Assembly (NCBI GenBank): GCA_903846025.1
Contig: CAIMZP010000135.1
Location: 1 to 38,201, forward strand
Source of the DNA: an uncultured beta proteobacterium
Lineage (GTDB): Bacteria > Pseudomonadota > Gammaproteobacteria > Burkholderiales > Burkholderiaceae
DNA length: 38,201 nt
Reading direction: 5' to 3'
Position 1 is the stretch's first letter. Each line of letters begins with the position of its first letter. The notes beneath the pieces are model-generated. The model made no database searches. It saw only the letters and a program-made list of their open reading frames with translations, and was not told where the DNA came from. A program made the translations under genes and the position numbers. This document shows, piece by piece, positions 1 to 9,227 of this stretch.

Positions 1-222
1 AAGCTTGTGACTTCGAAGATGCCTTTTGGCAAGTATGCCGGTCGTTACCTTGCAGATTTACCTGGGAATTACTTAGCGTGGTTCGCCCGTGAAGGTTTTC
101 CTAAGAATGAGCTTGGTCAATTACTTGAGCTGATGCATACCCTTGATCACAATGGCTTGCGAAGCTTATTGGCGCCAATTCAGAAGGCGCATGGCATCAG
201 AGCTCGATCGCAACAAGACTAG
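1..222 (+). CDS. DUF3820 family protein, probably 5'-truncated
   Basis: A short soluble protein with the compact DUF3820 pattern: MPFGKYAGR near the start, then LPGNYLAWFAREGFP, then a leucine-rich tail. The family is widespread in proteobacteria and its function is not established. The ORF track begins at a GTG at base 7, but the frame stays open to the left edge, so the start may lie outside the window. The first in-window methionine that fits the family start is at base 19 (MPFGKYAG). About 70 residues is normal for the family. No membrane segment or signal is visible. Confidence 0.75.
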   Translation, partial: KLVTSKMPFGKYAGRYLADLPGNYLAWFAREGFPKNELGQLLELMHTLDHNGLRSLLAPIQKAHGIRARSQQD

Positions 223-251
223 CGAATCTTAATTAGCTTGCTTGTCTTGAT

Positions 252-1268
252 TTATTTGGAATAAATGATAACTGCCACTCGATTGCGCTCATAACTCACT
301 GAAGTTGATTCTGGCGGGCTGCTCTGGATAGGGCGAATTGACATTGAGGTTTGAGACTCAATTTCTGTGCCAATCTGTTTTGCCAGCTCTAAATTACTGT
401 CATACTGAATTTGTAAGCTAGCTACCTTTCCATTATTAATGCTGGCAATGATTTCATTAACCTTGCCGGGTGCGTATTGATCAAAAAATACGGGATACCA
501 GCCGCCCAGTATTTGCTTTTTAGGCGACGGTGTTTTACTAAAGTATTTTTTAGTGTTGTCAGCGATCTCAATGGGCAAATGAAAATCAATCCCTGTCTTT
601 TGGATTAACTCTATATAAGAGATGGGGGGCATCATATCGGCTTCATTGGTATTTTCTACCCAGTAGGCCCATGCCTTTTTCTTAGATGGGTCATAAACCA
701 ATTTGTAAAGATGGCTCGGAACGGTCACGCTGCCCCGACCGATAGTCCCTAACTTTCCAGTTGATCCTGTAAAGACATAAAGATCGCCAGTTGCTCGTTT
801 GGCATAAAGGCGGGTAGGTTCTTCTACATTCTTAGCCCAGATTCCTTGATTATTTTGCCTTGCTTGCGGCATCATATTGGACAAAGAAAAGGACTGTGCC
901 ATACCCATTGGGTTAGTCATATCTCCTGCTGGCACGTTGTGGCCACGGTCATATCCACTATCGCGATAGTCTGAAAGCAGGGCTCGATCGCTGTAGGGAA
1001 GTCTGGCTTCTTCATAAAACCGATTGGTTCGACGGGGATGGGGGGCTAAGAGCTTTACCCCATTTAACCGCTCCACTGTATAGATCGGCTTTTTATCTAA
1101 TGGCGAATAGTAGATTGCAAAATCATCGAAGCAAAGGTCGCGGCCGACTTGGGTGGTCGTGGGGATCTGCTGGCCTGGAAATAAATCTTTGCACTCTTCG
1201 AAGAGGGCAAAGGCGTAAAAGGGGCTAAAAAGCGCTATTAGCAGGAGAAGTTTGACTATTCTTTTCAT
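252..1268 (-). CDS. Exported DNA/RNA non-specific endonuclease (DRGH family)
   Basis: Sugar-nonspecific nuclease of the Serratia NucA/EndoG type. The signature DRGHNVPAGDM contains the catalytic histidine (residue 110 from the start used here). The following stretch NMMPQARQNNQGIWAKNVE carries the conserved Asn and Glu expected to hold the metal. I moved the start to the internal Met at 1268 because MKRIVKLLLLIALFSPFYAFA is a clear signal peptide; the 25 extra residues in the track are not family-like. The protein should act in the periplasm or outside the cell, for example in nucleic-acid scavenging (inference). The C-terminal ~80 residues past the nuclease core are unassigned. The Shine-Dalgarno sequence is weak. 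Confidence 0.85.
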   Translation of the reverse strand: MKRIVKLLLLIALFSPFYAFALFEECKDLFPGQQIPTTTQVGRDLCFDDFAIYYSPLDKKPIYTVERLNGVKLLAPHPRRTNRFYEEARLPYSDRALLSDYRDSGYDRGHNVPAGDMTNPMGMAQSFSLSNMMPQARQNNQGIWAKNVEEPTRLYAKRATGDLYVFTGSTGKLGTIGRGSVTVPSHLYKLVYDPSKKKAWAYWVENTNEADMMPPISYIELIQKTGIDFHLPIEIADNTKKYFSKTPSPKKQILGGWYPVFFDQYAPGKVNEIIASINNGKVASLQIQYDSNLELAKQIGTEIESQTSMSIRPIQSSPPESTSVSYERNRVAVIIYSK

Positions 1269-1732
1269 CGTCCGACAGTTTAGGGGGAGTGGGCTTGTGG
1301 CAGATATTTTTCTTGTATGAGCATTAGGAATCAGCGAAAACAATCCCTATTAAATTGACCCTAAGACGTGTATCAATCAGATTTTCAAGTACACAGTCGT
1401 GCTCGAGTAATTCCAGATTCCATGCGAAAAGCAAAGAAAGCAAAAGGCACTTAAGGTGTCTAACAAACACTACCCATAGAAAATCGTAGACTACACAGCA
1501 CTAGATATATGGGTCTGCAGGATATTTTTTATCTTCTAAATGGTAAAAAAGTCAGTTTTAAGTCAGTTTTTTATACTGTGGAATTAGTGACCCCTAACTT
1601 CTTTAAGTTACTGATTTAAATAGATTAAATAGATTTTTTATGAGTCTTAATGCTTCTCATCGGAAAAATAAGATTAATAAGTAATGGAAAGTGATTTCTT
1701 TATTCTTGACTTGATATAAGAACCTTCTTAGG
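1269..1732. other. 464-base divergent intergenic region with tandem repeats
   Basis: Separates the nuclease (-) from the transglycosylase (+). I see no tRNA, small gene or terminator in it. It holds two exact head-to-tail duplications: an 11-base unit AAGTCAGTTTT at 1549-1570, immediately followed by a -10-like TATACT, and a 9-base unit AAATAGATT at 1618-1635. It probably carries both divergent promoters, but I cannot place them with confidence. Confidence 0.6.
1549..1577 (+). promoter_or_regulatory. Tandem 11-bp repeat abutting a -10-like hexamer
   Basis: AAGTCAGTTTT occurs twice with no spacer (1549-1559 and 1560-1570), followed directly by TTATACT. Repeats one helical turn apart beside a -10-like box could be an activator site for the transglycosylase about 155 bases downstream. 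This is pattern only: the -35 match is poor and no regulator is known. Confidence 0.3.
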
Positions 1733-2791
1733 ATGACTCATGTTTTTAACTTATTGCATTGCAACATAAATCAGCAGTTAGATTTTTGGGGTGCTGCAAC
1801 AGATCGAATGATTAAATGTTTTCCAACTACTTCAAGTGATTTTCCAGTAGCGCTGCCCAGTTCGGCAAGCGCTAAAGTGTTATTAGCTTACGCCATGGCT
1901 CAAGTATATCGAGCCCTCAATGGCATTCTGATTGCTACGGTCTTTATGATTGTGGCTCTCTGGTTGTCCGGTAACGGTACTAATGCCGGCGCATTTGATT
2001 TGGCTCGTATTCTAGTTCCAGATGAAGCTCGTCATATTGTTTGGCAGAATGGCTTTGGCATGCTCGATCAGTATCAGGAAGAGGCATCAAGACCTGTTGT
2101 AGAAAATGATATTGCTGCAGTGATCTATGGCAAAACGTCGATGCCTTCTAAAACCGGCTTAACAGCGGCTAAACAGCAAACTATCGCCTTATTGATGCCC
2201 TCCGTTGCTCGAGCTCAAGTCAAGCCTATTTCCCTGCTATCGGATCTCATTCCTACATCAAGGATTGACCCACAGGCTTTGGATACCAATCTGATGGGCT
2301 CGCTTCAGAATCAGCGTGCCATTGCTGACTTCTTTGAGAAAAAATACAGCTTGGATCGCACCAAGATTGAAGAGTATGTTTCTAATGTCGTATTGATTGC
2401 CAAAGAAGTCAATATTGATCCCGTCTTATTGCTTGCTGTGATTTCAATTGAATCGAATTTCAATCCATTGATTAAAAGTTCTGCCGGCGCAGAAGGTTTG
2501 ATGCAGGTGATGACTGCTATTCATAAAGATAAGTACGCTTTATATGGTGGTGCAGCGGATGCAATCAAGCCTGAAGTGAACATTCGTGTTGGGGCATACA
2601 TTCTGAAGTACCTGATTGCCACCTCTGGGTCATTGCGTAATGGTTTGAAGTTCTATGTAGGCGCAGCCAATGCGGACAATGATGGTGGCTATACCGATAA
2701 AGTGATGGCGGAAAGAAATCGCTTGATTGCTTTATGTCAGACGGGCGCATCTAACAAACTGACTTTAAATGGCAAGGATTTGCGTTCGTAA
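1733..2791 (+). CDS. Membrane-anchored lytic transglycosylase (SLT domain)
   Basis: The C-terminal half (about residues 205-340) is a goose-lysozyme-like SLT domain: VLLLAVISIESNFNP contains the catalytic Glu (E240), followed by SSAGAEGLMQVM. It would cleave the glycan strands of peptidoglycan in the periplasm. A single hydrophobic segment (about 62-79) anchors it, and a ~120-residue linker of unknown fold separates anchor and domain. The start is uncertain. The ATG at 1733 has an AGG almost touching it rather than at normal spacing, and Met26 (1808) and Met55 (1895, just before the anchor) are alternatives. The gene converges on fkpB-like across a shared terminator. Confidence 0.85.
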   Translation: MTHVFNLLHCNINQQLDFWGAATDRMIKCFPTTSSDFPVALPSSASAKVLLAYAMAQVYRALNGILIATVFMIVALWLSGNGTNAGAFDLARILVPDEARHIVWQNGFGMLDQYQEEASRPVVENDIAAVIYGKTSMPSKTGLTAAKQQTIALLMPSVARAQVKPISLLSDLIPTSRIDPQALDTNLMGSLQNQRAIADFFEKKYSLDRTKIEEYVSNVVLIAKEVNIDPVLLLAVISIESNFNPLIKSSAGAEGLMQVMTAIHKDKYALYGGAADAIKPEVNIRVGAYILKYLIATSGSLRNGLKFYVGAANADNDGGYTDKVMAERNRLIALCQTGASNKLTLNGKDLRS

Positions 2792-2808
2792 TTTCAATAA
2801 GGCGTTCA

Positions 2809-2853
2809 AAATAAAGGCTACCCCAGCTAAATGAGCTGTGGCAGCCTTTATTT
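2809..2853. terminator. Bidirectional terminator between SLT and FKBP genes
   Basis: An inverted repeat with 20-base arms and 18 pairs, loop AAATG, flanked by an A-run on the left and a T-run on the right (AAATAAAGGCT ... AGCCTTTATTT). The symmetry suits termination in both directions between the convergent genes ending at 2791 and 2905. Confidence 0.85.
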
Positions 2854-2904
2854 ATTATTGCGACTAGCTTTCATCGACACTTGGCCGAAGAATGAAAAGG
2901 GTGC

Positions 2905-3252
2905 TTAATTAACCCCGTGTAATTCCACATCGAAAACAAGTGTGGCATTAGGGGGAATAACGCCGCCCGCACCACGAGCGCCATAGCCCATCTCTGAGGG
3001 AATAATCAAAGTACGCTTACCGCCAATTTTCATGCCGGCTACGCCTTCATCCCAACCCTTGATGACATTACCAGCGCCAAGAGGGAAGTTAAAGAGCTGA
3101 CCGCGATCTAAAGAGCTATCAAATTTCTGGCCCTTAAGGTCAGCAGCTTTCTCGTCATAGAGCCAGCCGGTGTAATGCACATCTACATGGTTCCCAGCGG
3201 TCGCCTCCTTACCATCACCTACAAGCGTATCTATTTTTTTTAGTTCACTCAT
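2905..3252 (-). CDS. FKBP-type peptidyl-prolyl cis-trans isomerase
   Basis: Single-domain FKBP of 115 residues. Family hallmarks are VHYTGWL (Tyr27), [13 protein letters not shown] and the C-terminal [13 protein letters not shown] strand. It catalyses cis-trans isomerisation of prolyl bonds. No signal peptide is present, so it should act in the cytoplasm. I use the internal Met at 3252 rather than 3348, because an AAGGAAG Shine-Dalgarno precedes it and [10 protein letters not shown] is where the family fold begins. The longer track start would also overlap the divergent DUF6352 gene. It probably shares the short upstream region with that gene. Confidence 0.93.
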   Translation of the reverse strand: MSELKKIDTLVGDGKEATAGNHVDVHYTGWLYDEKAADLKGQKFDSSLDRGQLFNFPLGAGNVIKGWDEGVAGMKIGGKRTLIIPSEMGYGARGAGGVIPPNATLVFDVELHGVN

Positions 3253-3327
3253 GTTTTTCTTCCTTATTAGCTCAAATTGAAGGGCTAGTATATTCTGAGC
3301 CCTTAGACGATTCCTATTCAAAGCCTT

Positions 3328-4344
3328 ATGACCAATTACTGGCCCCATTCTGCATACAAAACCCTAGAAGTAGACCAAGACAATCAATTATTAGTCACGG
3401 ATGCATTCTTGCGTACTTATCTATTGCGCCCCGAGCTTAATTTAGTGCCCGAGTCTTGCGACGTAGAGCGGCGGTTGCATCAGCATTTGACCCAAAATCC
3501 ACGCACCGAGATTAATAATGCGGAAATTGCCAAGATGGCTGATGCGGATATTCAGGTGAACTATCAAATTTGGCTGCGCTACCGAGCCAAATTATTAGCC
3601 GCAAGCTCTTTAGAAAACTTTTATATGAGTTTATTTAAGGGTGAAGGCGTAGATGTCCCCCCAGCATTCATTGGACAACTCACCCAAATTTTTATCAGAC
3701 ATATTTTGGGCGATAAGGCCGACCCCCTAGACGCAAGGGTAGGTGAACTCTTTTTTAGAACCCAAAAAATCAGTGTGCAAGACGAGGGTATAGTGATGTC
3801 CGCTGACGATGAGGTGGTAACGCGGAACGCCCAAGCTGGCGAAACTGGCAACATTATGGACTTGCTTAAAGGCCGGTCGATGATGATTCGATCCATTGAC
3901 CTTGATGTCTTGCACGAAGAGAATGCAGATTTATATTGGGCCCGAAACGAAGACCATGACTTTGCGATTCAGCTTAACTTTGGTCAGGTCCCCATCAGCC
4001 ATTTTTGCAGGGTATTAGAAAGTTGGATTGAGCATTTTCTAGGGGCCAAGGTTCGTATTACGCCCATGCAACAAATTACCGACCCAAAATGGTCATGGCA
4101 TGTCGGTTTAGATGCCTCTGCCTCAGAAATCCTCAATAAATTGTACAAAAAGGAGTTAGTGGAGTTAGATGAGCTTGAGAAGATCATTTGCCTCTTTCGT
4201 CTGGACTTTATTGATGAGTCAGCAGTGGCTACTTCGCAGGCAGGTAAGCCAGTGTATTTGGGAATGGCAATGAACGATGAAAAGCTGTTAAAACTCAAAC
4301 CCCAAAATCTTTTATACAACTTACCTCTTGCCAAAACATCCTAA
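3328..4344 (+). CDS. DUF6352 family protein (function unknown)
   Basis: A soluble protein of 338 residues with no signal peptide or membrane segment. The N-terminal pattern ([33 protein letters not shown]) and overall length match what I recall as the Burkholderiales DUF6352 family, whose role is not known. Other recognisable blocks are the Trp/Arg-rich [14 protein letters not shown] and the C-terminal WSWHVGLDA. It is transcribed away from the FKBP gene. The family name is from memory of sequence style and could be wrong; that the gene is real and coding is clear from its length and the absence of any competing frame. Confidence 0.7.
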   Translation: MTNYWPHSAYKTLEVDQDNQLLVTDAFLRTYLLRPELNLVPESCDVERRLHQHLTQNPRTEINNAEIAKMADADIQVNYQIWLRYRAKLLAASSLENFYMSLFKGEGVDVPPAFIGQLTQIFIRHILGDKADPLDARVGELFFRTQKISVQDEGIVMSADDEVVTRNAQAGETGNIMDLLKGRSMMIRSIDLDVLHEENADLYWARNEDHDFAIQLNFGQVPISHFCRVLESWIEHFLGAKVRITPMQQITDPKWSWHVGLDASASEILNKLYKKELVELDELEKIICLFRLDFIDESAVATSQAGKPVYLGMAMNDEKLLKLKPQNLLYNLPLAKTS

Positions 4345-4556
4345 AGAAGGGGTCTCCTTTTTTAAAAAAGTGATAGCCAGTCGCATATTGGGCTTTATGG
4401 GGGAATGAAGGCGGAAATCAACTTGGGGCATTCCCTAAAATTGGGCAAGTTAATCGTCTTTGCCTCCAAAACGACTTATTTCAGATGGGTTGATGATTTA
4501 AAATAGAGGACTGGTCCTAGGGGCCTTGTAAATCTATCAATACCGAGGAAACATTA

Positions 4557-6797
4557 ATGGCTTCAGAGAAATCAAAGATCATTTACACACTGACAGATGA
4601 GGCGCCCCTCTTGGCGACCTGTGCATTTCTGCCAATTATTCGTACTTTTACAGCGCCCGCAGGCGTAGAGATAGTTGAAAGCGACATTTCTGTTGCGGCA
4701 CGCATTTTGTCAGAGTTCTCGGATCACCTAACAGAGGATCAAAAAGTTCCTGATAATTTGGCTGAACTTGGTCGCATGACCTTGCTACCGGACACCAATA
4801 TTATTAAGTTGCCTAATATCAGTGCATCTATTCCGCAATTGCTCAATGCGATTAAAGAGCTGCAATCTAAGGGCTACAAAATACCAAACTATCCAGAGGA
4901 GCCTAAGGATGAAGCCGAAAAATCAATTCGCACCCGCTATTCAAAATGTTTAGGTAGTGCTGTAAATCCAGTATTACGAGAAGGTAATTCCGATCGTCGC
5001 GCACCACCTGCGGTAAAGCGATATGCGCGTAAGAACCCACACTCTATGGGTGAATGGAGCCAAGCCTCCCGCACCCATGTGTCCCATATGCATGGTGGTG
5101 ACTTTTATGCTGGCGAGAAGTCAATGACTTTAACTAAAGCATGTGATGTGAGGATGGAATTAGTTACTAAGAGCGGCAAGACTATTGTCTTTAAGCCAAA
5201 GACATCCTTGCTGGCTGGTGAAATTATCGACAGCATGTACATGAGCAAAAAAGCATTGTGCGAGTTTTATGAAAAAGAAATCGAAGATGCTTATAAGACT
5301 GGCATGATGTTGTCTTTGCACGTGAAGGCCACCATGATGAAGGTATCTCACCCCATCGTATTTGGTCATGCGGTCAAGATTTTCTATAAAGATGCTTTTG
5401 AAAAACACGCTAAGCTATTTGAAGAGTTGGGTGTGAATCCTAACAATGGTATGAGTAGCTTATACGAGAAAATTAAGACCTTGCCAGAATCTAAGCGCGA
5501 AGAAATTATTCAGGATTTGCATGCGTGTCATGAGCATCGCCCTGCATTAGCGATGGTCGATTCTGCTAAAGGTATTACCAATTTGCATTCCCCAAGCGAT
5601 GTCATTGTCGATGCTTCAATGCCTGCCATGATTCGGGTTGGCGGAAAAATGTGGGGTGCTGATGGTCGCCTGCATGACACCAAGGCTGTGATCCCAGAAA
5701 GTACTTTCGCTCGTATTTATCAAGAAATGATTAACTTTTGTAAAACTCACGGTAACTTTGATCCAAGGACAATGGGTACAGTACCAAACGTTGGTTTGAT
5801 GGCTCAACAGGCAGAAGAATACGGATCACACGATAAGACTTTTGAAATCCCTGAGGCAGGTGTAGCTCGTATTGTTGCCGATGACGGCACTGTATTGCTC
5901 GAGGAAAATGTTGAAGAGGGTGATATCTGGCGTATGTGCCAGGTAAAAGATGCACCGATTCGTGACTGGGTCAAGTTGGCCGTAAACCGTGCCCGCCTCT
6001 CTAATACACCAGCAGTATTTTGGTTGGATGAATACCGTCCGCACGAGGCTGAGTTGATTAAGAAAGTGAAAACTTACCTCAAGGATTATGATTTAGAGGG
6101 TGTGGATATTCAAATCATGTCTCAGACCCGTGCCATGCGTTTTACGCTGGAGCGCGTCATTCGCGGTAAAGACACTATTTCTGTGACCGGTAATATTTTG
6201 CGTGATTACCTTACTGACTTATTCCCGATTATGGAACTCGGCACCAGCGCTAAGATGCTATCCATCGTACCTTTGATGGCGGGTGGCGGCCTCTTTGAAA
6301 CAGGCGCAGGTGGATCTGCTCCTAAGCATGTTCAGCAGTTGGTTGAAGAGAATCACTTGCGCTGGGATTCCCTTGGCGAGTTTTTAGCTTTGGCGGTATC
6401 TCTCGAAGATATTAGCGATAAAACCGGCAATGCCAAAGTGAAAATATTGGCCCGCACCTTGGATGAGGCTACTGGCAAACTATTGGATAACAATAAGTCA
6501 CCTTCACCACGTACTGGTGAGTTAGATAACCGCGGTAGCCAGTTCTACTTGGCAATGTATTGGGCTGAAGCATTGGCTGCTCAAACAGAAGACAAAGAGT
6601 TGCAAGCTTACTTTGCGCCTTTGGCTAAAGCTTTGGCTGAAAATGAATTAAAGATTACCGCTGAATTTAAAGCGGTTCAAGGCAAGCCTGTGGATATCGG
6701 TGGTTACTTTATGCCTGATGCTGCAAAGTTTGCGGCAGTAATGCGTCCAAGCGGCACCTTCAATGAAATCTTAAAAGTAGCTAGCGCTAGCGTTTAA
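4557..6797 (+). CDS. icd: Monomeric NADP-dependent isocitrate dehydrogenase
   Basis: A full-length monomeric-type isocitrate dehydrogenase of 746 residues, close to the usual ~740, unrelated in architecture to the dimeric enzyme. It oxidatively decarboxylates isocitrate to 2-oxoglutarate in the citric acid cycle, yielding NADPH. Recognisable blocks include [14 protein letters not shown] at the start, [57 protein letters not shown] and the terminal [11 protein letters not shown]. Start at 4557 is supported by a GAGGAAA Shine-Dalgarno. It stands alone, with its own strong terminator. NADPH supply would suit the nearby peroxide and repair genes (inference). Confidence 0.95.
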   Translation: MASEKSKIIYTLTDEAPLLATCAFLPIIRTFTAPAGVEIVESDISVAARILSEFSDHLTEDQKVPDNLAELGRMTLLPDTNIIKLPNISASIPQLLNAIKELQSKGYKIPNYPEEPKDEAEKSIRTRYSKCLGSAVNPVLREGNSDRRAPPAVKRYARKNPHSMGEWSQASRTHVSHMHGGDFYAGEKSMTLTKACDVRMELVTKSGKTIVFKPKTSLLAGEIIDSMYMSKKALCEFYEKEIEDAYKTGMMLSLHVKATMMKVSHPIVFGHAVKIFYKDAFEKHAKLFEELGVNPNNGMSSLYEKIKTLPESKREEIIQDLHACHEHRPALAMVDSAKGITNLHSPSDVIVDASMPAMIRVGGKMWGADGRLHDTKAVIPESTFARIYQEMINFCKTHGNFDPRTMGTVPNVGLMAQQAEEYGSHDKTFEIPEAGVARIVADDGTVLLEENVEEGDIWRMCQVKDAPIRDWVKLAVNRARLSNTPAVFWLDEYRPHEAELIKKVKTYLKDYDLEGVDIQIMSQTRAMRFTLERVIRGKDTISVTGNILRDYLTDLFPIMELGTSAKMLSIVPLMAGGGLFETGAGGSAPKHVQQLVEENHLRWDSLGEFLALAVSLEDISDKTGNAKVKILARTLDEATGKLLDNNKSPSPRTGELDNRGSQFYLAMYWAEALAAQTEDKELQAYFAPLAKALAENELKITAEFKAVQGKPVDIGGYFMPDAAKFAAVMRPSGTFNEILKVASASV

Positions 6798-6867
6798 TAT
6801 TGGGGAGTAAGCCCCAAAAAGGTAAGTTAAATAGTATTTGGCGTTTTTAAATATGACCGGTAGCACT

Positions 6868-6905
6868 AAAAATGCCACTCCTTTCATGAAGAGTGGCATT
6901 TTTTT
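6868..6905 (+). terminator. Rho-independent terminator after icd
   Basis: A perfect 13-base stem (AAAAATGCCACTC / GAGTGGCATTTTT) with a 10-base loop, ending in a run of seven or more T. It lies 70 bases after the icd stop codon. Confidence 0.93.
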
Positions 6906-7069
6906 AGTCACATGATGAGTAACTGTTTGAATCATGTTCAGGTAGGGTTAAGTGGCTCCTCGGTCAATTGCCATTGTTTGTGTAACGATCTTCTGCAGGG
7001 ATTTAGTAACAGTAGGAGAATGGAAGCTATCTCTAATGCTTTGTTCAATAAACTGGAAAAAGGTGTTTC

Positions 7070-8032
7070 ATGAGCCCTACTGATCAAAAAATACCCTCTA
7101 TCGAAATTACCCCTCGAAGCGTCTTTGAAAATCGTCGTCAATTAATCAAACTTGCTGCAGCTGGTGGTTTTGGCATGGCTCTGGCTCCTTGGTTTTCACG
7201 CGATGCCTTGGCGATTGCATCCCAGAAACTGATCGCTACACCCAATCCTGCTTTCATGGTGAAAGATGGGTCCACGAGTTATAAGAACATCACCAGTTAC
7301 AACAATTTCTATGAATTTGGGACCGATAAATCTGACCCTATGGCCTATGCAGATAGTTTGCAAACACGACCCTGGACAGTAACGATTGAGGGTCTTGTCA
7401 AAAAGCCTGTCACATTGGATATTGATGCATTACTCAAGTTAGCGCCGATGGAAGAGCGCGTCTATCGTATGCGTTGCGTTGAAGGTTGGTCCATGGTGAT
7501 TCCCTGGGATGGCTATTCTTTATCGAGGTTGCTCAATCAGGTTGAACCATTGGGGTCAGCAAAATATGTAGAATTTATTTCCCTGTCTGATCGCAAGCAA
7601 ATGCCTGGAGTAAAAAGTAACATCATTGATTGGCCTTATCGTGAAGGTCTGCGTTTAGATGAGGCCATGAATCCCTTAACCCTCCTAACCTTTGGGCTTT
7701 ATGGTGAGGCGCTCCCAAAACAAAATGGGGCACCAGTGCGCATCGTGATTCCTTGGAAGTATGGATTTAAGAGTGCCAAGTCGATTGTCAAAATTCGACT
7801 AACGGAAGAGATGCCAAAGACCAGTTGGAATCAAATTGATCCACGTGAATATGGTTTTTATTCCAATGTGAATCCATCCGTTGATCATCCACGCTGGAGT
7901 CAGGCAACGGAGCGACGGATTGGTGATCCTAAGGGCATATTTGCACCCAAGATCAAAACCGAAATGTTTAATGGTTACGCAGATCAAGTTGCGGGATTGT
8001 ATTCGGGGATGGATCTAAAGAAATATTATTAA
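7070..8032 (+). CDS. msrP: MsrP, periplasmic methionine-sulfoxide reductase catalytic subunit
   Basis: A molybdopterin enzyme of the YedY/MsrP type (320 residues) that reduces methionine sulfoxide in envelope proteins. The N-terminus carries a twin-arginine signal ([13 protein letters not shown], residues 21-33), so it is exported folded. Cys136 in [11 protein letters not shown] is the expected Mo ligand. [10 protein letters not shown] and [13 protein letters not shown] are further sulfite-oxidase-fold blocks. An AAAAAGG Shine-Dalgarno sits at normal distance from the ATG. The next gene, msrQ, starts 8 bases after the stop, forming the usual electron-transfer pair. A 17-codon ORF with an ATGA overlap precedes it. 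Confidence 0.94.
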   Translation: MSPTDQKIPSIEITPRSVFENRRQLIKLAAAGGFGMALAPWFSRDALAIASQKLIATPNPAFMVKDGSTSYKNITSYNNFYEFGTDKSDPMAYADSLQTRPWTVTIEGLVKKPVTLDIDALLKLAPMEERVYRMRCVEGWSMVIPWDGYSLSRLLNQVEPLGSAKYVEFISLSDRKQMPGVKSNIIDWPYREGLRLDEAMNPLTLLTFGLYGEALPKQNGAPVRIVIPWKYGFKSAKSIVKIRLTEEMPKTSWNQIDPREYGFYSNVNPSVDHPRWSQATERRIGDPKGIFAPKIKTEMFNGYADQVAGLYSGMDLKKYY

Positions 8033-8040
8033 CGTAGTAT

Positions 8041-8640
8041 TTGGCTAGCTTACATTTGAAGACGCTCATTTTTCTGCTGGCACTCTTACCCTTGGGTCGA
8101 CTGATCTGGCTAGGGTTTACTGATAATTTAGGTGCCAATCCGATTGAGTTCATCACCCGCTCAACAGGTACTTGGGCTTTGGTATTTCTGTGCATAACAT
8201 TGGCTATGACACCGCTACGCCTAGTGACGGGTTCATCTCGCCCGATTCAATGTCGCCGAATGCTTGGCTTATTTTGCTTTTTCTATGCTGGCATTCATTT
8301 TCTCATTTGGCTCTGGCTAGATCAAAACTTCGATTTGGTTGCGATGTGGAAGGATGTAATTAAAAGACCATTTATAACGATGGGATTTGCCAGTTTTGTA
8401 CTTTTGCTTCCTTTGGCTCTGAGCTCTAATCGCTGGTCTCAGAGAAAGTTAGGGCGACGCTGGTCTCAGTTGCACCGGGTGGTTTATCTGATTGCCTGCA
8501 CGGCCATACTGCATTATTGGTGGCACAAAGCAGGCAAGAATGACATCGGTACTGTCTTGATTTATGCGGTTGTCGTCATTGTGCTGCTCTGTTGCAGAAT
8601 TCCTTATGTGCGTAATTTTCTGACATTGAGTCGACGCTAA
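8041..8640 (+). CDS. msrQ: MsrQ, haem-binding membrane subunit of the MsrPQ system
   Basis: An integral membrane protein of 199 residues with about six helices of the ferric-reductase-like type. Candidate haem-ligand histidines sit in FFYAGIHFLIWLW and LHRVVYLIACTAILHYWWH. It carries electrons from the quinone pool or a flavin donor to MsrP. The frame opens with TTG at 8041, with no convincing Shine-Dalgarno; another in-frame TTG lies four codons on. The start is therefore approximate, and translation may be coupled to msrP. Confidence 0.9.
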   Translation: MASLHLKTLIFLLALLPLGRLIWLGFTDNLGANPIEFITRSTGTWALVFLCITLAMTPLRLVTGSSRPIQCRRMLGLFCFFYAGIHFLIWLWLDQNFDLVAMWKDVIKRPFITMGFASFVLLLPLALSSNRWSQRKLGRRWSQLHRVVYLIACTAILHYWWHKAGKNDIGTVLIYAVVVIVLLCCRIPYVRNFLTLSRR

Positions 8641-8659
8641 TACGATATACACTGAATAG

Positions 8660-9223
8660 ATGAAACGAAACTCATTAAAGTTGTTACCGCTAGTGATGGC
8701 CATTGTAATTTTTGGCACTACAAACTCGGGTGCGCAGACCAACGATCCTATACCAGTAAAAACTATCCCAGCATTAGACGTTCCGCGCTATCTTGGTACT
8801 TGGTATGAGATTGCCAAATACCCTAATTGGTTTCAGAAGAAGTGCGTTGGCAATACGAAGGCCGTCTACTCCCTGAATGCAGATGGTAATTTAAAAGTGC
8901 TCAACAGTTGTAAAACATCCGGTGGGGATACCTCTCTAGCAGAAGGAGTTGCCCGCCAAATTGGTCCCCAGGACTCCCCTAGATTGGAGGTCCGTTTTGC
9001 GCCTGAGTGGCTTTCTTTCCTGCCAATGGTATGGGGTGATTACTGGGTGATTGATTTGGACTCCACCTATCAAGTAGCCGCAGTGAGCGATCCTAAAAGG
9101 GAGTATCTTTGGGTGCTTTCGAGAACGCCTCAGCTCGATCCAAAAGTCTACGATGATTTGTTACAGCGCTTGCACAAGCAGCAGTTTGATACTCGCAAGC
9201 TAGAGATGACTTCTCAGAAATAA
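8660..9223 (+). CDS. Blc-type bacterial lipocalin
   Basis: A lipocalin of 187 residues with the signature GTWYEIA (46-52) followed by YPNWFQKKCVGN, and the expected later block YWVIDLD plus LWVLSRTP. An N-terminal signal peptide ends near SGAQT. There is no lipobox cysteine, so unlike E. coli Blc it should be periplasmic and soluble rather than a lipoprotein. Lipocalins of this group bind lysophospholipids or fatty acids and are linked to envelope stress. It lies 19 bases after msrQ and 4 bases before the metallo-hydrolase gene, so all four may be co-transcribed. Confidence 0.9.
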   Translation: MKRNSLKLLPLVMAIVIFGTTNSGAQTNDPIPVKTIPALDVPRYLGTWYEIAKYPNWFQKKCVGNTKAVYSLNADGNLKVLNSCKTSGGDTSLAEGVARQIGPQDSPRLEVRFAPEWLSFLPMVWGDYWVIDLDSTYQVAAVSDPKREYLWVLSRTPQLDPKVYDDLLQRLHKQQFDTRKLEMTSQK

Positions 9224-9227
9224 ATAG

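Noticed and set aside
3621-4334. Minus-strand ORFs of 91, 62 and 116 residues across the DUF6352 gene
   Set aside because: Antisense shadows of a longer coherent frame; no signal peptide or family pattern.
4398-4438. GGGAATG ... CATTCCC inverted repeat downstream of the DUF6352 gene
   Set aside because: Seven-base arms with a loop over 20 bases and no T-run; too weak to call a terminator.
6912-7073. 53-codon ORF from ATG at 6912 ending at the msrP start
   Set aside because: It begins just after the icd terminator without any Shine-Dalgarno, and the sequence is not protein-like. Only the shorter 17-codon frame is kept, as a weak observation.
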